From the NCBI GenBank assembly GCA_900323505.1, contig OOIN01000010.1:1-64000 (forward strand): a stretch of DNA of 64,000 nucleotides, given 5' to 3'. A model generated the notes under the pieces. That model saw only the letters and a list, made by a program, of their open reading frames with translations, ran no database searches and was not told where the DNA came from. Within the stretch, counting starts at the first letter, position 1; each line of letters starts with the position of its first letter. The DNA is from Ustilago trichophora (taxonomy: Eukaryota; Basidiomycota; Ustilaginomycetes; Ustilaginales; Ustilaginaceae). Below are positions 42,585 through 53,081 of this stretch, piece after piece. The translations under genes were made by a program, and so were the position numbers.

Positions 42585-43361
42585 TTAGTTGCGTGAGTAC
42601 CATTTCTTCTTGGCTGCAGCTGCGCTCGAAGCAGGTGTGGCGGAAGTGTCCTGCATAGGTTGCGCGCCGGCATCAAACGCGGCCTGATTGTCAGTCTTGT
42701 TGTTCTGTACGAGGTTGGATGTCGAGTTGCCGACCGTGCTGTTGCCGGCCGCTGCGGCTGTACCCGTGGACTGCTGCTGTATGTGGCTCTGAGCGGCGCT
42801 CTGGGCTGGATGTGTATCGTATGGCGAGCGAGGGGTGAGATCAGGCAATCCGTTGGCCATGTTTTCCTCACCCCTCAATCTCAAGAGCTCCTCAAGCAGC
42901 TTTGCGTTCCTCGAGTTTGTTCTCCATGCAGCCATTACGACGTCACCGACCAGAGGAACGAAACCAACACCGGTCGAAACGGCGTTGTTGAACATCATCT
43001 GCCTAATCAGCCAATCTGGCTTGTCCTCGAGTTCCTTCTTGACCGGGTTGACTACGAGGGTATGGTTGAGAATGGCATTGACAATGTCACCCAGGCCCGG
43101 GACGATACCGATGAAGAAGGTCCATCCGAAGCGCAAGCCGCAGATGGAGAATCCCTTGTCGAGGTAGTGTGCGCGCTTCTTGATCTTTTTAAGAAGCTTA
43201 GCCTGCTTGCGTGTCAGACCGGGTGGCAAGGCTCGTTTGCGACGCTTCTGCTTGCCGTTGGAAGCCGTGTAAAACTCGTAGAGTGGGTCTTCGGGTTCGT
43301 ACTTTTTGGCTTGGCCAGAAACGAAGCGCTTGGTGACCTTGTTGGCGATGTAGCTGGCCAT
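42585..43361 (-). CDS. DUF4112 domain protein
   Basis: Fungal protein of 258 residues with a DUF4112 domain, unknown function. The N-terminus MASYIANKVTKRFVSGQAKK is basic. The domain lies at about residues 66-155, with two hydrophobic, Gly-containing segments (FGWTFFIGIVPGLGDIVNAI and AVSTGVGFVPLVGDVVMAAW) that each carry a VGD/LGD turn. These may be short membrane hairpins. The C-terminal 90 residues are Ala/Gln/Asn-rich and low-complexity. Start at 43361 is the only in-frame ATG before the domain. No frame break. Confidence 0.85.
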   Translation of the reverse strand: MASYIANKVTKRFVSGQAKKYEPEDPLYEFYTASNGKQKRRKRALPPGLTRKQAKLLKKIKKRAHYLDKGFSICGLRFGWTFFIGIVPGLGDIVNAILNHTLVVNPVKKELEDKPDWLIRQMMFNNAVSTGVGFVPLVGDVVMAAWRTNSRNAKLLEELLRLRGEENMANGLPDLTPRSPYDTHPAQSAAQSHIQQQSTGTAAAAGNSTVGNSTSNLVQNNKTDNQAAFDAGAQPMQDTSATPASSAAAAKKKWYSRN

Positions 43362-45689
43362 GGCGGTTGGCTGTGGAAGGAGGGTGTTCGGGATGTGTTC
43401 GCGTGTGTGCGACGGGGATGGTGATCTAGTAGGGAGTGGATGCTACCGCTTGTTTGAGGTGATGCGTATTATATCTCGTGTATGAACCTGTTTGGGATGT
43501 AATAGTGGTAATCTGTTTTGCGGGGATGGATATAGTAAAGAAGCAAGAGATGCACGAGGTCATGTACAAGTACTTAGCTCTCCTAGCAAAGGCCAGATCC
43601 ACTGAATGCACCGCCGTTGCAACAGGTGGCTCCAGAAAAGTGGCTCTCTTTCAGTGAATTCAGCTCCCTATCGAGCCTTACTTTCCCCCAACTTTTTTTG
43701 CTCTGACAAGCACATTGGAATGCAGTCTTTTGCTGTGAAAAGTGTCACAACACAGCCTGGCTTTTTGAGGGAACAGGGTGCATGTCGAGGGTCGAAATGT
43801 GGAGTTGTGCATGCACTATACCGCCTCTTTGAACGTCACTTTTTGCACGAAATCGAAAAGCGCTATTTTCGGGTGTGACGTAGTTTGTGGCTCACGCACG
43901 CGACATGCGCTCGAAGAGGCTCAGATGCCGTTTCACAATTTCCAAAAGCCATTCAAATTTCAAAATCGAAAAAATGTATGCTTGCAGGGTCTAACAACGC
44001 GGATTTTGTCGGCCAAGCCTATCATCTCTAAAACTCTTAGAAGCTGTCCAGTGGTCTCGTCGAGTTGCGTCAGGCATGACAAGCAAGCTTTGAGATTCCA
44101 AAACCATCATTTCATCTGAAGGGTATATCGGAACTCGGAATCAAGCAGCATTTAGCCCACCGTTCGTGAGAGCATGAGCTTGGCATGTACAGTAAGGGAA
44201 AGGTGTGTCGGACCAAAACGCGAGTGTTTCCTGAACTTCAAAGACCCAGAGGCTTACAGCTCTGTACTGCAGCTGGTAGATCTTTAAGGAGAGCATCGTG
44301 AAGGCCCCTGTACCAGGGCAGGGTATCGTGCAACAAGACATGAGCGAAGACCCAACTATGTTTCGCCCCGTTGCGAACTGGTGGAACGGCTTCATCAATC
44401 CCACCCTTGCCGCAGCATTTCTTTCCCACAGGTGGGTGACCACACCAGATCTTGGCAGAAGCAAGCCTCAACCTTGGTCAGCTTCCCCACCATCAAAGCT
44501 CGGAAGCAACAAAGAGTAGGCTCGCTGCTCAATAAAGTTGTGTTGGACAGCGTTGACTCAAGCTCGACGATGCCCCATTTGATTCCCGCAGAGCCTTCAC
44601 TTTCACACTTGTTAGGTGTCCCTTGACCTAGAAGTGATGAGATAAGCGCTCTGAAGCATAAACATGTTTCGGTATGCTGTTTTGACGACAAGTGTAGTGT
44701 GTTCATATTAGGCGCTGCAATGATCCTGTTCCACAGCACAAAAAAAGCACTGGGGAGACAATACCGAATGATAGCTCAGTTACTGGAAACGTTCGTGTGG
44801 GATTTGTGCAGCTGGATTGTGGTGGGGCAAAAGAGCTCGTTCCCGCTTTGAACTTTTCGGACTGGCAATTTGTGACAACAAGAGAAAGCCGAGCTTCATC
44901 TCGGCGACTTGTGACGATGCTGAATGTGACAGTCATGATGAAGTGCAGTATCAGCAGACAAACGATTTGAAGTGGTGCCAGCATGCCCATGTCAGTCACA
45001 TGCTCGTATCACTTAGCTACCGCCTCGTCGCAGTGGGCATAAACGAACGACACATGACCTGTCCAATTCGTATTAGGCTTTCAGCAACCGTTTTCATCGC
45101 TTACAACGTCCATCACATCCTCCTCTCAAACGTGTTTCATCGGCTTACCAAGCTTGTCAAAGGCTCTCCCGCACCGATTGCGACAACCGATCTGACCAGC
45201 TGCAAAACGCCTCGGCATTGGCTGTTTCGACTGTCGATATTGCCTGTCTGTCACGTCAAGAGGTCCATAGAATGGCACGTCTGCCTTCGACGTACAGGAA
45301 CCCCTTTTCCAAAATTCAGCAGTGACACCGTCATCGAGCAGATACGTTGCCCCTGAATGCTTCCTTCGGAACTCAAAAGCTCAGCAAGCCTGAGCAAAAG
45401 TCAAAAGTGACTTGCACACAAACAGGTTGAGCTTGGCGAACCTCTTACGCGTTGGCCTGTCCAGCTTCGCAAGGATCTCCGGTAATCTAGCCGAGCCGTT
45501 GGCTGTCCGTCGCCGATAGCCCCTCAGCAGATCTCGACGCACCTTCACTTGATCCCCGCGAGTCTGCCCATTCACTGATATAATACGCTTTCTTCGACAG
45601 ACGTTTCTACATGCCACCTTCGATTGGCCTTTCGGACCCTTGAAAAGCCTATCAGATTGTCCTCTACCTTAGAGACATTCAGGTTCACC
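43362..45689. other. 2.3-kb gene-poor intergenic region
   Basis: Lies between the divergent DUF4112 gene and the 569-frame gene. Open frames reach 179 codons (44817-45356) but have mixed, unstructured composition and no recognisable motif. One TGTACAGTA occurs at 44186. No secretion signal, tRNA or transposon feature was recognised. Confidence 0.45.
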
Positions 45690-47333
45690 ATGTCTACTCT
45701 GGAAGGTGCAGTGCCACTCGGACTGGGCATCACCAAGCTGCGGCTCTGGGATGAGCTACACCGCGCACATTGCGAGACTTTGGAATCATTCCGTCACTCG
45801 TCATCCTCGCCGCATGGCGAGTATCGTGGAAGGAACGAGACGAGCATCGAGATGGCGCGATGTCAAACAGCAGGTCCTGACCTTGAGAACAAGCCATCAA
45901 CGCACGTGACTAGGCCTGCTCCACATCCAGCAGCGACCTCTTGCGCACTGGGCGCAAAGAAAAGGCGACTGACAGAACACAGGCTGACGCAAGGTGGCAA
46001 CAGCGCAGCAAGGACAGGCTGTAATGTATCGTCATTAGATTACGACCTGCACTGCAGCTCGCAGCCCTCTTTTTCAGATTGGTTCCTATCCAACTGCCGC
46101 AGAGACAGTCTTTCACAAGCCCAGAACGACATGGCGACCTCAAAAACAAGAACAGGGGTTGAATCGGACAGTCAGGGCGTACAGATGCCACCACCGCCGC
46201 AAAAGCCGGGACCATCGGGACGTAGGCCGCCTCCGCTTGTAGCCAGGATCAAGGCCAAAGCTAGGCGCGCTAAGCGGAAACAACAGAAAGCCGAGTATCG
46301 AAGACGTCTGTTCCTCGCGCACATGGTTCAAGCGACTCGAGAAGCTCGGAAAGGGAATTCGATCAGCACGGCAGCTTTGGCAATGTCCTCTGGAGGCGCC
46401 CCTTCTACCTCCGCGAGAGATATGAGGAGTGCGAGAAACGTTTCGGTGCAGCGGGAATGCACTCCAGCATTGTCACTGTTCCCTGAACGGCTTGGAGTCG
46501 ATCTCAGCAGTTTTGTCGAGGTCGTATTTGATACGGATGCGCAGTCTTCCGAGATCACAGCGCCTTCCGACATATCAGATGACGACCTTGCAAGAGCGAC
46601 CAGGACCGAGATCGAAACGCGCAAGACGCTCGAGGGCGCTGACGCAGTGGTACCCAAGGGCGTCTTTCGATGGATGGTATCGAGAGACTTTGCTGACCGC
46701 TGGCCCCAAAAAGTGCAGGGAGTGCGCAAGAATCCATGGCCTGGATTGGAGGAGGTATGGGGCTTACCGTCAAACGTAGCTCCAGGTGAGGCGGTGAAGA
46801 GTGAGGTGGGTCCGTCGAAGCCACCAAGGCGCCAAGAGGTAAGGGAAGAGGAGCCGGTGAGATGGCAAAGTGGTCGGCGGAGCAGATTCATAAGGCGGAA
46901 GGAGAAGGCAGCACCACCGAGCAAGGTCACGATAGGCGTAACTGAAGCGCATTCTCTTGCTGCCAACATCTCTGGAGGACCAGTATCGCATCAGTCGTCC
47001 CTGAGCACCCCCGCCCTGTTGAATGTTCCTGAGGTCGAAGCTGTACAAGCAACCGTGCCGCTTTTGTTGCCATCAACCCAGGCAACGACCTATCGTGCAG
47101 ATTTTGTTGCGCCTCAACGCAGCGTACCAATTGTCCTAGGTCCGTACGCAGCGGACTTGGGTGGGAAACTAGCAGGAACAGGCGCTCATCTGAATCCCTG
47201 TGCCGAATGGACCGATCTCTCGTTTGGGCTAGCCGACTCAATCTTGAATCCTTTGGATTGGAGTGGAGCGATGGCATGCTCGCATCCTGCGGCGTTTGCG
47301 AGCGCTGTTGCGGGTGTCCCGATTCATCTTTGA
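45690..47333 (+). CDS. Uncharacterised basic protein, about 547 residues
   Basis: Not recognised. The frame is open from 45624; ATG 45690 (MSTLEGAVPLGLGITKLRLWDEL) is the first proper ATG. Residues about 165-215 hold a strongly basic stretch (RIKAKARRAKRKQQKAEYRR) that could be a nuclear signal or nucleic-acid contact. A segment around 310-370, with FRWMVSRDFADRWPQKVQGV and NPWPGLEEVWGLPS, looks folded. The rest is polar and low-complexity. The overall impression is a nuclear regulatory protein restricted to smuts, which is inference. Converges with DTD1 172 bases downstream. Confidence 0.7.
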   Translation: MSTLEGAVPLGLGITKLRLWDELHRAHCETLESFRHSSSSPHGEYRGRNETSIEMARCQTAGPDLENKPSTHVTRPAPHPAATSCALGAKKRRLTEHRLTQGGNSAARTGCNVSSLDYDLHCSSQPSFSDWFLSNCRRDSLSQAQNDMATSKTRTGVESDSQGVQMPPPPQKPGPSGRRPPPLVARIKAKARRAKRKQQKAEYRRRLFLAHMVQATREARKGNSISTAALAMSSGGAPSTSARDMRSARNVSVQRECTPALSLFPERLGVDLSSFVEVVFDTDAQSSEITAPSDISDDDLARATRTEIETRKTLEGADAVVPKGVFRWMVSRDFADRWPQKVQGVRKNPWPGLEEVWGLPSNVAPGEAVKSEVGPSKPPRRQEVREEEPVRWQSGRRSRFIRRKEKAAPPSKVTIGVTEAHSLAANISGGPVSHQSSLSTPALLNVPEVEAVQATVPLLLPSTQATTYRADFVAPQRSVPIVLGPYAADLGGKLAGTGAHLNPCAEWTDLSFGLADSILNPLDWSGAMACSHPAAFASAVAGVPIHL

Positions 47334-47504
47334 CGCTGAATCTTCTTAGACTGATCATCTCATTCATCTATTCCGGTCGAGCCTACAAAGATGAGCTTCT
47401 ACTTTTTCTCGGTGGTGTCCAGCACTGCAAAGGGGAATGTGTTGCAGAAACGACTCTCGTCAGTCATTCAATCTTGCGACATAATCATTCTAGCACCATT
47501 TTGT

Positions 47505-48253
47505 CTACTCACAGATAGTAACAGGTCCTGTCATGCCGTGATAATGGAGAAGGAGAGCATGGAAGGACTTGTGAGTGGGCAGGTTCAGAGATTTTCATGG
47601 CGGCATCGGGCATGATCTTACCGTCATTTGTGAGCGAAACGTCCATCATCTCTCCGAAGGCACCATCTTTGATCTTGTCATGCGAATAGCTGTCTCCGAG
47701 CTTCTTGAGCAAGGCTTCATAGATCACACGAGCATTGTCACCGCCCATGGCTCTGTGGAAGTCTGGCTTGGTACCCTTTACGGTTCGGGCGAATAGTGTG
47801 AATTGAGACACGCAGAGGACTTCACCTCCAAGTTCGACAACAGAGCGCTTCCAGGGCTTGCCTCCCCAGACCTGCTCAGACCGTGCCTTGACCTCTTCCA
47901 ATTCACCATTGCTTGCCTTGGCCGAGGCTGCTGCCGTTGTGTTGCTAGACTCTGCGGAAGAGGATGCTTCTGGCTCGTACTGTGATGGAACCTCGATGTG
48001 ACCTGCCTCTTGGTTCTCGTTCCAGAGCTTGGTGCTGAGGATCTTGTTGGCGAGCGGAACGATCTCAGCAGCAGTGTCTTCGGTCGAAATGCCGATCAAG
48101 GCGACGATACCTGGGCCAATCTTGGAGACGAGCTTGCCATCGACTATTTACGAGCCTGTCAGCTTTCGTTAGGGTCATTTCAAGCTTGAAAGTTGATGTC
48201 TTGCACTCACCATGGACAGTTGCGCCCTTGACACGCTGTAGAACTGCTCGCAT
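47505..48253 (-). CDS. DTD1: D-aminoacyl-tRNA deacylase (DTD1), three exons
   Basis: Removes D-amino acids wrongly attached to tRNA. Exons on the minus strand: 48253-48211, 48143-47622 and 47527-47505; introns 48144-48210 (67 bases) and 47528-47621 (94 bases), both GT-AG. The product is 195 residues: MRAVLQRVKGATVH joined to VDGKLVSKIGPG, then the first catalytic motif SQFTLFAR. The second motif NDGPVT is made only by splicing into the 23-base last exon, which ends GAG TAG. Without splicing the frame runs on into a false C-terminus. An Ala/Ser/Glu-rich insert of about 40 residues (after HIEVPSQYEPE) is unusual for the family. The fold acts as a dimer in the cytosol. Confidence 0.93.
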
Positions 48254-48974
48254 CTTGTATGCTTTCTCGAAAGTGGGTAGAAAGTGGGTAGATGATGTGA
48301 CGGACCGGATTGGATGGGATGTGGATGGTGATCGTAGAGCAAGCAGCCTGCACGGATCCGTTCAACCCCACTGGGATATCTGCGACTCAATCTCCTCCAC
48401 GACACCTCGCACTCAACCGAGTCACAAAGCTTCTGGCGCTTTCACATTATCCGAAGACGCGCCGTTCAAGTCGCCGAACTGAGATTGACTTTCATGTAAC
48501 AGCACACCACCAACATCATATCAGTTCGTATCACAATGCACAACCATCTCAGTCTCGGTACCTGACATGTGTGTTCTACCAACACATCTCGCTTCAAGGC
48601 GACGATGAACAAGGGTGCAGTCGGTCCACCCTCGGCGTGTAACCACCAAGCAGGCGAAATGAAAGTGCAAGCCTCGATTCGCCGCTGTTGCCCAGCAATC
48701 GCATCACCCACTTCATGTTTTCCGCAACACCAGAGGTGCAATTGCCATGGAAAACTCAAGGGAGCATGTCCCACGATGATGGACGCTCGATAGGGGTCAG
48801 AATGTTCCTTGCTGGACGACTCATAGAGTTATATCTGCTGACAGGTTTGTATTCTCCTGACAATCATCTACCAAAGCACAACTCGCAAGCCATTCTTCAT
48901 CATCTCTTTTCCCACTAGCTTGATCTAGATCAGAAACGCTGCCCCAGGCCGTCTTCATATCGTACAGCCTAGAT
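48254..48974. promoter_or_regulatory. Divergent region, DTD1 / membrane-protein gene
   Basis: 721 bases between divergent genes. A short Cys-containing open frame (48569-48793) overlaps others and is not supported. No gene is seen. Confidence 0.45.
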
Positions 48975-49056
48975 ATGCGGGGCAGGCTTAGCCCACACCC
49001 CTTGCTACTGGCACTTGCAACCATCTCTGAGAAGAACAAACTCTCCTTGCTGTGCT

Positions 49057-50967
49057 ATGAACCAACACGGCAAAGGGACACAGATGGGGTCGCGGCGATC
49101 TCACGCTCGTCCGTATACTAGAAAGCACCCCAGAGACAAGAAGGACAGCGAGCATCACAAAGAGAAAAAGCATCACTCTGCACAACAAGGACAGGATGGA
49201 GGTCATCGTAACACGTCTGAGTCCCAGCAGGATCAGACAGCTAGATCTCAACAAATCTCGCAGTCTCCACAACCTGCCCCAGCCCCGCAGCTTGTCCAGG
49301 CGTTTGTGCCGTCCCGCTTACCCATCATGCCCGGCACGATCAATCAACCCAGTCAGCTAGGTCAGTCCAACCAGCCTGACCAGCCCAACCAGTCCAGCCA
49401 GTCAGACCAGTCAACGTCACGGCAGCTTCCTACAACGCAGGGCGCCAACCTGCAGCCTCCAACAGCTGCAGCTTCCCGAGCGCCAGTCTCTAGCACAGCG
49501 ACAGCTCCAACAGTCGAGGGATCCAAACCCAGCATCGCAATGATAGCTGGAGCCACGGCTGGTGGAGTTGTGCTGCTGCTTGTCCTCTTCACCGTCATCG
49601 CCTGCAAATGCAGCAACCGCAAGAAAACTGCCGCAAAAGAATACCCAGACGCAACCAGCAAAGATGGGATTAAGAATGGTATGAGCTCTGTACGAACGGC
49701 TGACTTGATGATGAAACATACCGACTATGCTTATCCAAGCTCATCAGTAGGATCGCATGTCCGCACGCAGGGGTATCCACATCTTCAAAGCAACCACTCG
49801 AAAGCGGGTTCTGGAGAGGATCACGTCAGTCTAGCCATTCCGCAAGAACGATCGACCGGCTTCCAGCTTACTCGTGGAGATCTTCGAGGGCTCGATTCGA
49901 TAGCCCAGCCGATTGAATACGGATCTCAACAGAACACCCTCGAGCTGAATCAGCCTGGAGTGCAGCATGGCGGAGAGTCAGAAAATGACCATTTGCCAGT
50001 GCATAGCTACAGAGCAAGCCTTGGGGACGGAGAAAAGACCTTTGAAGGTGATGATGGGCAGATCGATCGATGTCTCAGCTACTATATGAAGCGCCATACG
50101 CGAGCTTCCGTTCACCCTGACGTACTGCCAGGTCTGCGTTCACCTCTTCCGCGTGATTCGATTCCAGATTTGCCGTCGCCCCTGCCGCGCCACTTGCATA
50201 TGGCGGGAGGAAGTCCAACAACTCCAGAGGCGCAGGATCGACCTGATCGTAGGAGCTTCAAATTCCCCAAGACAACCAATTTGCTCGAAAGGATTCGAAG
50301 GTCTCAGATTCGTCTCAACAACGAGGCGCTCTCCAAGGCAAGGAAGGAAGGCTATTGCGTCTCGGGACCGGTCAGTCACAAAGCCCGGACCAGCGTGCAA
50401 GAGGCTTCTTCTTTCAACTCTTCGCCCATATCGGTGGGCACAGACGCCTCCAAATATGATGCTTCGAGCTCATATGTCTCGATGACCAGGGGAGACCCGG
50501 CAAGCCGAAAGATCCCCGCTCATTGGCGTTCCAGCTCCAAAGTGCAGCGACAATTAGCTGAAGCTAGCGGTGCAGCTGATCCAGACGTGTTGGGCACATC
50601 GCCAGCCGTAAGCGAACCCCACTCTGCGTTCGAGTACGCCGATTACTACGACAGCTATCTGCCTGGACCTCACACATCTTTGCGACTTCCTCTCACAAGC
50701 GAAGATGTAGGAGATGGGTTTGCGGTACCGTGGCAGGACCACTCTCCATGCCGCTCATCAGCACTGTCGCCGAGACAGTCGACCAACATGAGCATGCGCC
50801 AACGTAGTGCCACCTTCGGTCTAGCTTCTCCTTCGGCCTGGCCATCAGATGCCACCGCAGAAACCAGTGCAGATGCTGCACAGTTGCGACGCTCCAAAAG
50901 CCATTTGAGTACCGTTCCCGACATTCACCGAGAGTCGGCCGAAGTCGACGAGGTGATTCGCTTCTAA
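49057..50967 (+). CDS. Single-pass membrane protein with Ser/Gln/Pro-rich ectodomain
   Basis: Not recognised. The safest start is ATG 49057, giving 636 residues, in a frame open to TAA at 50965-50967. The outer part (about 1-160) is His/Lys-rich and then Ser/Gln/Pro-rich, with a degenerate SNQPDQPNQSSQSDQ repeat. One membrane segment (IAMIAGATAGGVVLLLVLFTVIA, about 166-188) is followed by CKCSNRKK. About 440 cytosolic residues follow, low-complexity, with a doubled SPLPR motif near 365-380. This resembles a wall-stress or mucin-type sensor. Such proteins need a signal peptide, and one (MRGRLSPHPLLLALATIS) is readable from ATG 48975 in another frame, so the true 5' end may be there, separated by a frame break. 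Confidence 0.7.
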   Translation: MNQHGKGTQMGSRRSHARPYTRKHPRDKKDSEHHKEKKHHSAQQGQDGGHRNTSESQQDQTARSQQISQSPQPAPAPQLVQAFVPSRLPIMPGTINQPSQLGQSNQPDQPNQSSQSDQSTSRQLPTTQGANLQPPTAAASRAPVSSTATAPTVEGSKPSIAMIAGATAGGVVLLLVLFTVIACKCSNRKKTAAKEYPDATSKDGIKNGMSSVRTADLMMKHTDYAYPSSSVGSHVRTQGYPHLQSNHSKAGSGEDHVSLAIPQERSTGFQLTRGDLRGLDSIAQPIEYGSQQNTLELNQPGVQHGGESENDHLPVHSYRASLGDGEKTFEGDDGQIDRCLSYYMKRHTRASVHPDVLPGLRSPLPRDSIPDLPSPLPRHLHMAGGSPTTPEAQDRPDRRSFKFPKTTNLLERIRRSQIRLNNEALSKARKEGYCVSGPVSHKARTSVQEASSFNSSPISVGTDASKYDASSSYVSMTRGDPASRKIPAHWRSSSKVQRQLAEASGAADPDVLGTSPAVSEPHSAFEYADYYDSYLPGPHTSLRLPLTSEDVGDGFAVPWQDHSPCRSSALSPRQSTNMSMRQRSATFGLASPSAWPSDATAETSADAAQLRRSKSHLSTVPDIHRESAEVDEVIRF

Positions 50968-51893
50968 GCATGCATCGCATCAATGGTTCTCATGGATGCG
51001 GGCTCCGTACACTTTCTTTACATTGCTCCTTTTTGTCCTCTCCATTCTTTCTTTTTCGAGCGAGCTCGAGTTGTCATAGATGCACACAATCGTTCCCACC
51101 ATACGCTTCATCCCACTTTTCGTTTGTTGATTGGGTTGCGCCAGGCTTGCACTTCAAGTGATCGATGGTTTCAAGACAGATTGGTGCGGCGTTCCCGGTC
51201 CGTGCACATTCATCTCCCCGTTTTGACCGGCGCTCGATGGACATGCAGATAACGCAGGAATATCCGTGCCGAGCTTGATGGGCTCCACGTTACTGGTCCG
51301 ACATGGCGGTTACAACTAATAAAATCCATGCCCTGCTTTCGATTGGACATGTGGATGAATCGCGCGCGTTCCTCTCGCCACAGCGTGCATATGTTGACAC
51401 CAAGATAAACAGACTGTATTTGCTGGAGAAAGCGAGCCAGTATTTTGAAGCTATGAAGTGTGGTTGTAAAGTGACAAGGAAGAGAGACAGACGCTGGCCG
51501 AGCGCTCGTTCCGGTAGTTGCAGTGGGACTGGATGCAAAGGTTTCATCAAATCCCCTGCATGCGCTACTTCGCGCATGGCCCCACCTCGTTCAAACCTTC
51601 CGAACAGCCTTCATCAACAGGGAGCACCAGCCCGACTCTCTCATCTACGAGTTGAGACTGTGAGAGAAAAAAGGTCTTATCAAGTTTGACTTTGACTCGC
51701 TTGAAAGGTGGCACAGGCAAGCGGGGCTCAGAGTTAAGCTGGAACCTCTTAACCTTGATGAAAATCGGGCTTAGAGTCCCATTTTGTTGCACATCTTGTG
51801 ACCTCCTCGTATCTCGAGCCTCCTTGTGCTCATCATCACCATTGGATCTTACTTAGAGTCCCGCTCCTGCTCTTCATACCCTTGAGCTTCGCG
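50968..51893. other. Gene-free spacer
   Basis: 926 bases with no convincing reading frame. The right end is the promoter and leader of the Q-rich orphan gene. Confidence 0.45.
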
Positions 51894-52454
51894 ATGGACA
51901 CGCTCAGTGTAGCTCAAGCTCTAGCTGGATCTGGTGTGGACCAGAGAGGCTGCATTGATGGAATGGGAAACGTCGAGATGTTCCCATCATCAGCTGTTGC
52001 TCAGTCCCATGTCCCCGGCTCAGCTGCTCACATAGGCACGCTTCAGCAACCTCCGACTCCCAACCTTCTCTCGCAACATCACCAACGCGCCTCGTCCATC
52101 TTTCAGAACCCTTCCTTTGACAACAAGCATAGCGCCTACCGAAGCGCAGAGGCCAGCGTCAGTGTCAACCTCGTCAAGAACTCCGACTATAGTCAACAGC
52201 AGCAGCAGCAACAGCACAGCACCGAGATGCAGTCCGTCCAGCATAGCAATCCTACCATGACAAGCACCAACACCGCCACAAGCACTGCCATGATGGTCGA
52301 CGAAGCTGTTCCACCTCCCGTGTCCAAAACCAACGCTTCGACACAGGCAACCAACGACACCATCAATGACAAGGCCACAACTGACAACGCAAAGGCAGCG
52401 GAAACGAATGCAGATGATGCCGGGTCCAGCTCTGCAGTTCGAAAAGTTCGGTAA
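51894..52454 (+). CDS. Q/N/T-rich orphan protein, probably a first exon
   Basis: Not recognised. 186 codons from ATG 51894 to a stop at 52452-52454, containing a seven-Gln run from CAG/CAA codons near 52199-52213 and Thr/Asn/Ala-rich sequence. The frame ends exactly at TTCG-GTAAGT, an excellent splice donor (intron from 52452), and the stop codon lies inside that donor. So the frame may continue in an unseen exon. An acceptor ending CAG at 52592 would give only nine more residues before a stop. No folded domain is visible. It may be a low-complexity regulator, or the 5' exon of a transcript reaching further right. Confidence 0.5.
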   Translation: MDTLSVAQALAGSGVDQRGCIDGMGNVEMFPSSAVAQSHVPGSAAHIGTLQQPPTPNLLSQHHQRASSIFQNPSFDNKHSAYRSAEASVSVNLVKNSDYSQQQQQQQHSTEMQSVQHSNPTMTSTNTATSTAMMVDEAVPPPVSKTNASTQATNDTINDKATTDNAKAAETNADDAGSSSAVRKVR

Positions 52455-53081
52455 GTACTTCAATGTTGATCCGGCTTCAGCGCCGTTCCAGATATTTTGG
52501 TTTCGACGATGAGATGGCGACATTCTCGGCGTAGTTGGGGTATCGCGATCCGAAGCTGTGTTGCTTTGCGTCGATCGAATCGATTCAGAACCGCGAAATC
52601 GGCGATGGCGACTTGACAAGCTTTCGAGCAGCTAGACGTGCTCTGCAGGTGAGGAGAAGCGTCAAATTTACTCGCTCTGCTACACTGGCTTTGTGCAATG
52701 ATGTGACCCACTCTGTGGACCAATGCCGCCAAATGCTGCCTGAAAGCTTCTCACTGCGATCCCTTTGTTGGCGCCATTGAACGGCAGCTCAACGATCCCA
52801 GGCGGGCTGCTTCTGCTCTGATTTAATAGAACATGGGACCGAACCGGAGCATCGGAGCAGAAACAGTAGCTGGCTTTTTGTCGGCCACTGCGTTCTGTCT
52901 CACCCTTGTTTGTTGGTTTCATGGCATTCGAGAGAAGGAAAATCTTTCTTTTTTGTCACTTGTTTTCTTTTCGAGCGCCAAAATGACAGAAAGGGCTGAC
53001 TAGCGCAGGCGTTGCCCCCAACTCGGGTTCCGCTCGCTCCCTTGCTCGCTCGCCTCGCTTTGATGGCTTTTCGTCTCCGCA

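Noticed and set aside
44298..44519. 73-codon frame containing ANWWNGFINPTLAAAF, with a donor-like GTGGGT
   Set aside because: Looks partly protein-like, but no partner exon, homolog or proper leader was found.
44817..45356. 179-codon plus-strand open frame
   Set aside because: No domain, no hydrophobic pattern, irregular composition; probably chance in a gene-poor stretch.
48569..48793. Small Cys-containing frame between DTD1 and the membrane-protein gene
   Set aside because: No signal peptide and competing frames are equally open.
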